Source of the DNA: Psychroflexus torquis ATCC 700755 | Lineage (GTDB): Bacteria; Bacteroidota; Bacteroidia; Flavobacteriales; Flavobacteriaceae | Length of the DNA stretch: 64,000 nucleotides | Direction: 5' to 3' | Assembly: GCF_000153485.2 (NCBI RefSeq) | Contig: NC_018721.1 | Span: forward strand, 3,906,001 to 3,970,000 | Shown: positions 54,653 through 62,289 of the stretch, piece after piece | How the letters are laid out: every line of letters starts with the position of its first letter | Numbering within the stretch: the stretch's first letter is position 1 | Notes under the pieces: generated by a model | Database searches by the model: none | Told to the model about the DNA's origin: nothing | What the model saw: the letters and a program-made list of their open reading frames with translations, nothing else | Translations under genes and position numbers: made by a program

Positions 54653-56464
54653 ATGGTTAGTGTATCTGAGAATAAAAATGATTTTGCTTCCCTGCGGTTT
54701 ATACCCCGTTTTTTAAGTAGAGTCTACCAAACTCACCCTGGTTTATTTATTGGGAATGTATTTTTAAGATTGCTTAAATCCCTTATTCCTATAACTTTAC
54801 TTTGGGTAGGGAAGGAAATCATAGATGAGGTGATTCTCCGAGTCGATCTGGATACGTCCGATCTAAACAGATTATATTGGTTGATTGGGATAGAATTGCT
54901 CTTAGCTATACTAAGTGACGTATTTAATCGGCTTATTTCCCTAACCGATGGACTTTTGGGTGATCTATACTCCAATGCATCGTCGATAGAACTGATTCAA
55001 AAAACCGCTAAAGTTGAACTGGCAAGTCTCGAAGATTCGGAGTTCTACGATAAGTTGGAGCGTGCTAGACAGCAAACCTCTAGCCGAGTGTCTTTAATGT
55101 CTAACGTCTTGGCACAAATACAAGATATTATCACAATAATATCGTTGGTTTCTGGATTGATTTATTTTTATCCTATTTTGATTGTGTTATTGGTCATCTC
55201 TATTATTCCGTCGTTTATTAATGAGCTGAAATATAGCCAGTCTAGTTATTCACTTCAAAAGAGTTGGACTCCTGAACGTCGTGAGCTTGACTATATGCGT
55301 ATGATTGGTGCGAGTGATGTCACCGCTAAAGAGATCAAGTTGTTTGGTTTGGCTGATTTTATAAGCTCTACGTTTAAACGCATTTCCGATAAATACTACA
55401 AAGCCAATAAAAAGCTCTCCATTAAAAAAAGTCTGTGGGGGGGTGTTTTTCATATTTTAGGTGATTTAGCCTACTATGGTGCTTATGTCTTTATTGTTTT
55501 AAAAGCAGTTGCTGGCTTGGTAACCATTGGAGACTTAACCTTTTTGGCAGGTTCCTTTAGTCAGCTGCGAAACCAGCTACAAACCGTGTTTTCTCGTTTT
55601 TCAAACATCACCCAAAGCGCCATGTATCTCCAGGATTATTTCGAATTTGTGGATATGGACTTTAGTGGTGATAATCCAGAGCAATATCGTGCAGCCCCTT
55701 CAGAATTTAACCACAGCATACATTTCGATAATGTGAGCTTTAGCTATCCACAGTCAGAGAAAATGGTATTGTCCTCACTGACGTTTGACTTGAAAAAAGG
55801 AGAGAAACTTGCTTTAGTTGGGGAAAATGGAGCAGGAAAGACGACACTAATAAAACTTCTATTGCGTCTTTACGAGCCTACTGGTGGTCAAATTTTAATG
55901 GATGGCGTACCGATTCGTGAATATAGAAAAGAAGACTATCAAAAAATGCTGGGAGCGATTTTTCAGGATTTTGTGAAGTATTACTTAACTGCTAAAATCA
56001 ATATTGCGGTCGGGAACATTGACGAAGAGCATAATATTGATAAAATCAAAGACGCTGCAGTTCAAAGTCTCGCCAACGAGGTGATTGAAAGTTTACCTAT
56101 GGGTTATGACCAAGGTTTAGGCAGACGTTTTAAGAAAGGAGCAGAGCTCTCTGGTGGTCAATGGCAGAAAATTGCTTTGGCGAGAGCTTATATGTCGGAT
56201 GCACCCATTATTATTTTGGATGAACCTACTTCTGCCTTGGATGCCCGAGCAGAATCGGAAGTTTTTCAGCGGTTTATTGGCTTGACCAAAGACCGAACTA
56301 GCATTATCATTTCCCATCGCTTTTCAACTGTGAGAATGGCAAATCGCATTTTGGTACTTCAAAACGGAAGTATTTTAGAATTGGGAACTCACAAAGAATT
56401 ATTGGCCAATCCTAAACTTTATGCAGAACTGTTTGAACTTCAAGCAGAGGGGTACAGGGAATAG
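54653..56464 (+). CDS. ABC exporter, fused membrane and ATPase domains
   Basis: A 603-residue half-transporter. The membrane domain spans about 1-330 (LFIGNVFLRLLKSLIPITLLWVG; IITIISLVSGLIYFYPILIVLLVI; YYGAYVFIVLKAVAGLVTIGD). The ATPase domain has Walker A VGENGAGKTTLIKLL, signature LSGGQWQKIALARAY, Walker B PIIILDEPTSALD and switch ISHRFS. Such proteins work as dimers and export lipids, peptides or drugs. It starts 56 bp after the YbbP-like gene but need not share its function. The large repeat array begins about 50 bp after its stop. Confidence 0.92.
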   Translation: MVSVSENKNDFASLRFIPRFLSRVYQTHPGLFIGNVFLRLLKSLIPITLLWVGKEIIDEVILRVDLDTSDLNRLYWLIGIELLLAILSDVFNRLISLTDGLLGDLYSNASSIELIQKTAKVELASLEDSEFYDKLERARQQTSSRVSLMSNVLAQIQDIITIISLVSGLIYFYPILIVLLVISIIPSFINELKYSQSSYSLQKSWTPERRELDYMRMIGASDVTAKEIKLFGLADFISSTFKRISDKYYKANKKLSIKKSLWGGVFHILGDLAYYGAYVFIVLKAVAGLVTIGDLTFLAGSFSQLRNQLQTVFSRFSNITQSAMYLQDYFEFVDMDFSGDNPEQYRAAPSEFNHSIHFDNVSFSYPQSEKMVLSSLTFDLKKGEKLALVGENGAGKTTLIKLLLRLYEPTGGQILMDGVPIREYRKEDYQKMLGAIFQDFVKYYLTAKINIAVGNIDEEHNIDKIKDAAVQSLANEVIESLPMGYDQGLGRRFKKGAELSGGQWQKIALARAYMSDAPIIILDEPTSALDARAESEVFQRFIGLTKDRTSIIISHRFSTVRMANRILVLQNGSILELGTHKELLANPKLYAELFELQAEGYRE

Positions 56465-56514
56465 AGGGATTTCGCTTATTGTAGTGAACTTCGTTGCACT
56501 GACCAATTCAACAT

Positions 56515-58735
56515 GATTTTGTACATGCTGAATTTATTTCAGCATCTCACTCAGAGTTTCTCGTTTGCTATCTCACTTATCTGAAAAACTGCGATTTAGC
56601 ATCAGCGACTCCCAGGTAGCTTAGAGCAACATAGGTTATCCATATGGAGACCCTGAAATAAATTCAGGGTGACAAGTTGTGGTGGCTTGTGGCTGTGAGG
56701 CCCTGAAATAAATTCAGAGTGACAATTCAATATGATTTTGTCCTGCTAAATTTATTTCAGCATCTCACTTAAAGTTTCTCGTTTACTAGCTAACCTGTCT
56801 GAAGAACTACGATTTAGTATCAGCGCCTCCTGGATAACATGGAGCAACATAGATTAACCCTTTGGAGACCCTGAAATGAATTCAGGGTGACAAATCAACG
56901 AGATTTTGTCATGCTGAACTACGTTTCAGCATCTCACGTAGAGTGACTCATATATTTTCCAACTCTCAATCAGGATTCGTTTCAGCATTTTCCGTAACTA
57001 ACTTTAGATTACTATTTCAAATTTGACATTTACCTATCAACGATAAATTATTTTTCTTAATTTATAGCTCAATATTAATTTTGGAAATTAAAGAAATGCC
57101 TAAACGTGCGTATCATAACTATTGGGTTTATATCCTAACCAACAAGCCAAATGGAATTTTATATATTGGTGTAACTGGTGGCATAGACTATAGAATGGAG
57201 AGGCACACTACTGGAACAGGAAGTAAATTTACTTCAAAGTATAATCTAAAAATAATGGTATATCTAGAAGAGTTTCAATATATAGAGGATGCTATTGCTA
57301 GGGAGAAGCAATTGAAAAGTTGGCATCGGCAATGGAAATTAAATTTAATAGAGAAAGATAATCCTAATTGGAAAGACTTATGGGTTAAATTAGGATAGAT
57401 TCTCTTACACTATTAAGGATCACAATTCAACCTGATTTTGTCCTGCTGAATTTATTTCAGCATCTTACTTAAAGTTTTTTGTTTGCAATCTAACTTATCT
57501 GAAGAACTGCGATTTAGTATCAGCGCCTGGCTAAAGTCGAGCAATTTAGGTTAACCATATTGAGACCCTGAAATGAATTCAGGGTGACAATTCAATATGG
57601 TTTTGTCCTGCTGAATTTATTTCAGCATCTCACGTAAAGTTTCTCGTTTACTATCTAACTTATTTGAATAACTAGTTTCAGTATTAGCGTCTGTTTAAAT
57701 TTGATCAATTTAGGTTAACCATATGGAGACCCTGGAATGACTTCAGGGTAACAAGTTGTGGTGGCTTGTGGCTGTGAGACCCTAAAATGAATTCAGGGTG
57801 ACAAGTTGTGGTGGCTTGTGGCTGTGAGACCCTGAAATAAATTCAGGGTGATAAGTTGTGGTGGCTTGTGGCTGTGAGACCCTGAAATGAATTCAGAGTG
57901 ACAAGGTTTGAATTTTGGAGTTGTAAGACCCTGAAATGAATTCAGGGTGACAAGTTGTGGTGGCTTGTGGCTGTGAGACCCTGAAATGAATTCAGAGTGA
58001 CAAGGTTTGAATTTTGGAGTTGTAAGACCCTGAAATGAATTCAGGGTAACAATTCAACTTGATTTTGTACATGCTGAATTTATTTCAGCATCTCACTTAA
58101 AGTTTCTCGTTTGCTATCTAACTTATCCGAAGAACTAGTTTCAGCATCTGCGCCTCATCGATAACATAGAGCAACATAGGTTATCCATATTGAGACCCTG
58201 AAATAAATTCAGGGTGACAAGTTGTGGTGGTTTGTGGTTGTGAGACCCTGAAATGAATTCAGGGTGACAATTCAATATGGTTTTGTCCTGCTGAATTTAT
58301 TTCAGCATCTCATTCAAAGTTTCTCGTTTACTATCTAACTTATTTGAATAACTGGGGTTCAGTATCAGCGCCTTATTAAATTTCAGCAATTCAGTTTAAC
58401 CATATGGAGACCCTGAAATGAATTCAGGGCGACAAGTTGCAGTGGTTTGTGGCTGTCAGACCCTGAAATAAATTCAGGGTGATAAGTTGTGGTGGCTTGT
58501 GGCTGTGAGGCCCTGAAATAAATTCAGGGTGATAAGTTGTGGTGGCTTGTGGCTGTGAGGCCCTGAAATAAATTCAGGGTGATAAGGTTTGGATTTTGGA
58601 ATTGTGAGACCCTGAAATAAATTCAGGGTGACAATTCAATATGATTTTGTCCTGCTGAATTTATTTCAGCATCTCACTCAGAGTTTCTTGTTTGCAATCT
58701 AACTTATCTGAAGAACTCCGTTTCACCTTCTACAG
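56515..58735. repeat. CTGAAAT-family palindrome array around a GIY-YIG gene
   Basis: Type A hairpins CCCTGAAATAAATTCAGGG (7-bp stem, 5-nt loop) start at 56651, 56701, 56869, 57566, 57730, 57780, 57830, 57880, 57929, 57979, 58028, 58197, 58246, 58411, 58461, 58511, 58561 and 58610. Type B hairpins TGCTGAATTTATTTCAGCA lie near 56526, 56753, 56911, 57444, 57609, 58073, 58289 and 58653; they are the same core in opposite orientation. Composite units run B, about 100 nt of conserved filler, A (about 150-165 bp); A is then tandemly repeated at 49-50 bp (57730-58046). The array ends next to the TolC stop codon. Confidence 0.9.
57096..57398 (+). CDS. GIY-YIG family nuclease inside a palindrome array
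   Basis: A 100-residue single-domain GIY-YIG protein of the UPF0213/YhbQ-like class. The two strands carry WVYILTNKPNG and ILYIGVTGG (Y12, Y23-I-G), the catalytic Arg is R33 in DYRMERH, and the metal-binding Glu is E70 in EDAIAREKQLKSW. The ATG at 57096 was preferred to a start 15 bp earlier because the domain begins there. It is the only gene between 56465 and 58736, flanked on both sides by hairpin repeats. DNA cleavage is the family activity; a link to the repeats is inference. Confidence 0.85.
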   Translation: MPKRAYHNYWVYILTNKPNGILYIGVTGGIDYRMERHTTGTGSKFTSKYNLKIMVYLEEFQYIEDAIAREKQLKSWHRQWKLNLIEKDNPNWKDLWVKLG

Positions 58736-58736
58736 T

Positions 58737-60167
58737 TTAATTAAAACGATCCTCCGTTCCTCTGTAATAATCCAACACCTTTACGCGCAATAAATAGTCG
58801 TACTTGGCATTTGCAAGGTTTACTTTTGCATTGTCTAAATTATTTTTACTGGTGATGTAGTTTAAGAAATTAGAGACCCCATTTTTAAACCTGATGTCGT
58901 TTATCCGATAGGATTCTTTATAGGCTTCAACTTGACTTAAAAAGCTATTGTATCTTTTGTAAACTGCTTCCATATCAAAATGAACTTGAGCGATGGCATT
59001 CTTAATATCTAAGTGTGTGCGTTCTAATTCTAACAAAGATTCTTCAACTCTAATTTTTTCTAAAGCCATATTATTCTTTGCTCTAAACCCATTGAAAAGC
59101 GGCACATTGACGGCAACACCAACTACTGTATTTAAATTATTATCGAGTTGATCCCTAAAATTGATGCTTTGAGCAGCAAAAGAGGTTTGCTCTGACATTA
59201 CCATTAAATTCTGTCCATCTAAACTTATAAAATCACCTGTTTCAGCAATACTAGTCCCCGTAGAATTGAATAGCTGCGCTGCACTAGAATAATTGGTATT
59301 TATTCCTCCAAAAAGAGAAATTTCTGGTGTAAACTGAGATTTAGCGATACTTACTCCTTTTTCTGAAGCTTCAATGCGCAATTCACCTGCTTTAAAGATG
59401 GCTAAGTTTTGTATAGCTTGGGTGTATACTTCATCAGCAGATAAGCCATATTCTTCAAAATCTAGTATCAGGCCTTTTGTGTCAAAATGGATAGCTTCAT
59501 CTACATTCAATAATCGAACTAAATTTAATTTTGCATTATTCAAACTAGACTCAGATACTAAAATGCTGGTTTCATCACTAGCTACTTGCCCTATTATATC
59601 TGCATAATCTGCGGGATTTCCAGATTCGTTTTCATAAAAGCCTTCTTGTATGTCAAGCTGTTGCTGAGTCGTTTCTAATCTTACTTTAGTTAATTGTAAT
59701 ACATCTCTGGTATTTAAAACTTGGAGATAGGCTAGGGTGACATTTAAGATTAGATCTTGTTTGGCAGCTTCAATTTCAAGTTCTGAAGCTTTTTTGTTGA
59801 GTCGATTTTGTTTAGCTGTATTCAATAATCGAAAGCCATTGAAAATGGTAACATCTAAACTCAATCTCACGTTCGAAAATGTTAATTCTTGAGTTATAAA
59901 ATCATTGGTAAATGGATCTATACTTCTACCATCATTAACCCCTAAATTAAAATCGCCATTCAGACGAGGTAACAAATTTGCCTTTGATCGTTGATAGTTT
60001 ACTTTCTCAGAATTGGCTACCAAATTAGTAGATTTCAAATCGAGGTTATTCTTTAAGGCTATAGAAATGCATTCATCTAACGAATAACTTGTATTTGTTT
60101 CATTTTGAGTATATCCTGCCAGTCCCATAATATATAGGATAGTGTACAATATGATTTTAGATTTCAT
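58737..60167 (-). CDS. TolC-family outer-membrane efflux protein
   Basis: A 476-residue protein with signal peptide (IILYTILYIMGLAGYTQN) and two outer-membrane efflux repeats: YSLDECISIALKNNLDLKSTN starts the first, VGVAVNVPLFNGFRAKNNMALEKI the second, with long amphipathic helices rich in Asn, Ala and Glu. It forms the trimeric outer channel of tripartite pumps. On the same strand and downstream of the MacB-type ATPase and permease genes, from which it is separated by a repeat-filled gap. Confidence 0.92.
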   Translation of the reverse strand: MKSKIILYTILYIMGLAGYTQNETNTSYSLDECISIALKNNLDLKSTNLVANSEKVNYQRSKANLLPRLNGDFNLGVNDGRSIDPFTNDFITQELTFSNVRLSLDVTIFNGFRLLNTAKQNRLNKKASELEIEAAKQDLILNVTLAYLQVLNTRDVLQLTKVRLETTQQQLDIQEGFYENESGNPADYADIIGQVASDETSILVSESSLNNAKLNLVRLLNVDEAIHFDTKGLILDFEEYGLSADEVYTQAIQNLAIFKAGELRIEASEKGVSIAKSQFTPEISLFGGINTNYSSAAQLFNSTGTSIAETGDFISLDGQNLMVMSEQTSFAAQSINFRDQLDNNLNTVVGVAVNVPLFNGFRAKNNMALEKIRVEESLLELERTHLDIKNAIAQVHFDMEAVYKRYNSFLSQVEAYKESYRINDIRFKNGVSNFLNYITSKNNLDNAKVNLANAKYDYLLRVKVLDYYRGTEDRFN

Positions 60168-60293
60168 AATTTTATGTTTTATTTATTTTGAATGATAAAT
60201 AGCCTGTATTCAATTGCAGTCTTCGACTTTGACCGAGGTACTGATTATTCATTTTTTAATAGGCTAATGTTTGGTTACGATTGATGTGTTTTG

Positions 60294-60701
60294 TAAAATG
60301 CTGATTTTAACTTATTTTGTCACATCGAGTGTTCCGACTTTTTCGTCGGGATGTATCGAGATGTTTTCTTGTATCCATGAAAGTTCTCAATATACTTTCA
60401 ATGATTTTTTACTAAAAATCAATTAAACACTTTCTCGTTGACGTAAGTCATAAAATGCTGATCTTAAATTGTTTTGTCCCATCGAGTGGTTTTTGCTTTT
60501 GCTCAATCAAAGAGTAGAATTGAAAATTGTATCGAGATGTTCTCTTGCACCCACGAAAGTTCTAGATACAATCTCAATGATTTTTTTACTGATAATTAAT
60601 CAAACCCTTTCCCATTGACGTATGTCTTAAAATGCTGATCTTAATTTGTTTTGTCTCATCGAGTGTTCCGACTATTTCGTCGGGATGTATCGAGATGTTT
60701 T
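60294..60701. repeat. ATCGAG-family intergenic repeat, three copies
   Basis: Units starting TAAAATGCTGAT at 60294, 60451 and 60628 (periods 157 and 177 bp) each contain an ATCGAGTG...TATCGAGATG pair; copies 1 and 3 have a TTCCGAC-GTCGGGA hairpin between, and copy 2 has a different insert. Linkers (CAATGATTTTTTACT, GACGTAAGTC) are also shared. They fill the 579-bp gap between the ATPase and TolC genes. Confidence 0.8.
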
Positions 60702-60746
60702 GTTGTTTTAAAAAGAGTTCTCGAATTCATCTAATTCCATTTATTT

Positions 60747-61421
60747 TTAAGAGACGATTTTTCCATCGAGAAGATTAATTATTCGTGAGCCATAAGCCGC
60801 ATTGCTTTCGGAATGTGTGGCTTGTATTATGGTGACCCCTTCTTTATTTAATTCTGAAAATAATTTCATAATTTCCTCACTTTGCTTGGAGTTTAAATTT
60901 CCTGTTGGCTCATCCGCTAAAATGAGTTTGGGTTCTCCAATTAAAGCTCTTGCAATTCCTACCAATTGTTGCTGGCCACCACTTAATTGACTAGGAAATA
61001 AATCTTTCTTCCCAACAATATTGAAGCGGTCTAGCATATCCGCAACCATAGCTTTCCGTTGAGATGACTTTACGCTTTTATAGAGCAAAGGTGTTTCGAT
61101 ATTTTCATATACGGTGAGTTCGTCGATAAGGTGATACGCCTGAAATACAAAACCTATATACTCTTTGTATAGTTTAGATCGGTTTCTCTCTTTCAAACTG
61201 TGGACAGGCTCGTCTAAAAAGGTGTAGCTTCCTTCTGTAAAATCATCTAACATTCCAATGCAGTTCAGTAAAGTAGATTTCCCTGAACCTGATGGTCCCA
61301 TGAGTGAAATGAATTCTCCTTCTTTGACGGTTAGATTAATGTTGTCTAGTAAGGTGACCGTTTTTCTTCCAGAATTTACGGTTCTAAATGCTTCTTCTGT
61401 AGTTAATAGTGTATTTTCCAT
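60747..61421 (-). CDS. MacB/LolD-type ABC transporter ATPase
   Basis: A 224-residue ATPase: Walker A GPSGSGKSTLLN, Q-loop FVFQAYHLIDELTVYEN, signature LSGGQQQLVGIARAL, Walker B LILADEPTGNLN, and ATHSES in the switch region. It should power the FtsX-type permease encoded at the right edge, with the TolC protein as outer channel. The start at 61421 follows the DUF2807 gene by 62 bp on the same strand. Confidence 0.92.
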   Translation of the reverse strand: MENTLLTTEEAFRTVNSGRKTVTLLDNINLTVKEGEFISLMGPSGSGKSTLLNCIGMLDDFTEGSYTFLDEPVHSLKERNRSKLYKEYIGFVFQAYHLIDELTVYENIETPLLYKSVKSSQRKAMVADMLDRFNIVGKKDLFPSQLSGGQQQLVGIARALIGEPKLILADEPTGNLNSKQSEEIMKLFSELNKEGVTIIQATHSESNAAYGSRIINLLDGKIVS

Positions 61422-61483
61422 AATATTATTTTTGGTTATTTGTACTCTCCAAAAACGAGGAGACTACAAGTGATTGACTTTAA

Positions 61484-62227
61484 TTAATCGATGCGTTGTA
61501 CTTTTGAATCTCCAATTCTTATCCCTGTAACTATATCTGCTGTTCCTTTGTAACTCAATTCTGCTTCACCATAGGCGGTGAATTTAATGCGCTCTGAGGC
61601 ATTGATCAAAAACTTGGCTTCTCCATAAGCTGTGAGTTTTGAAGTGGTATTATTGACTTCAATTAAATCGAAATAAGATTCACCATAAGCGGTTAACTTT
61701 TGTTCATAAATACTCCCTTTATGAATAGTTAATTTATTCTCTCCATAGCTATTCACATCTAATTCTTGGATATTGACTTCATTAAAAGTCACTTCAGAAT
61801 CCCCATATATACTGAGTTTAAATTTTTCAACATCAATTAAACTTTCACAAAGTATTGGTTGCTCACCTCTTATTGAGAGCTCTTCGATGTATTTATAAGT
61901 AATGAGAATACTTAGTACTTTACCTTTATAAATAGGGACATTCATTTTTGCTCCATTCTTGTTGGTTTTTTTAGTCTTAGTGGTTTCCTTAGCCCCTTCA
62001 AGATAAACTCTCAAATTATCTCCTTTCACTTCGATATTTATTTTATCTTCTGGCTCAGTACTCTTTAGTATTGTTACAGATTCTTCGTCACCTTGCACAA
62101 AAGTGGTTTCGATATGTGGACTAATCGTCACTTTACTAAAGGATTCAACCGTCTTTTTTGTCTGAGCCAATACCATTTGACTCGTGCAAATCAAGCTTAG
62201 CATTGCAACACGCATTAAATTTTTCAT
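61484..62227 (-). CDS. DUF2807 (head GIN domain) exported protein
   Basis: A 247-residue protein. The ATG at 62227 gives a clean signal peptide (LMRVAMLSLICTSQMVLAQ); the longer frame to 62407 runs antisense-like into the next gene and is not credible. The body is a right-handed beta-helix of short repeats (YGDSEVTFNEV, YGENKLTIHKG, YGESYFDLIEV, YGEAKFLINAS, YGEAELSYKG), typical of DUF2807. Such proteins are envelope-located with no known activity. It is set between the ATPase and permease genes of an efflux-type operon. Confidence 0.85.
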   Translation of the reverse strand: MKNLMRVAMLSLICTSQMVLAQTKKTVESFSKVTISPHIETTFVQGDEESVTILKSTEPEDKINIEVKGDNLRVYLEGAKETTKTKKTNKNGAKMNVPIYKGKVLSILITYKYIEELSIRGEQPILCESLIDVEKFKLSIYGDSEVTFNEVNIQELDVNSYGENKLTIHKGSIYEQKLTAYGESYFDLIEVNNTTSKLTAYGEAKFLINASERIKFTAYGEAELSYKGTADIVTGIRIGDSKVQRID

Positions 62228-62289
62228 GGTTTTCTTATTTATTATGATTGTTATTTCTGTTTTTGACCCCCCCTTTGGAGCTGTGGGCT

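Noticed and set aside
57730..58046. CRISPR array
   Set aside because: The repeat period is regular (49-50 bp), but the spacers are themselves repeated in only two forms, the repeat is a short hairpin with variable loop, and no cas gene is near.
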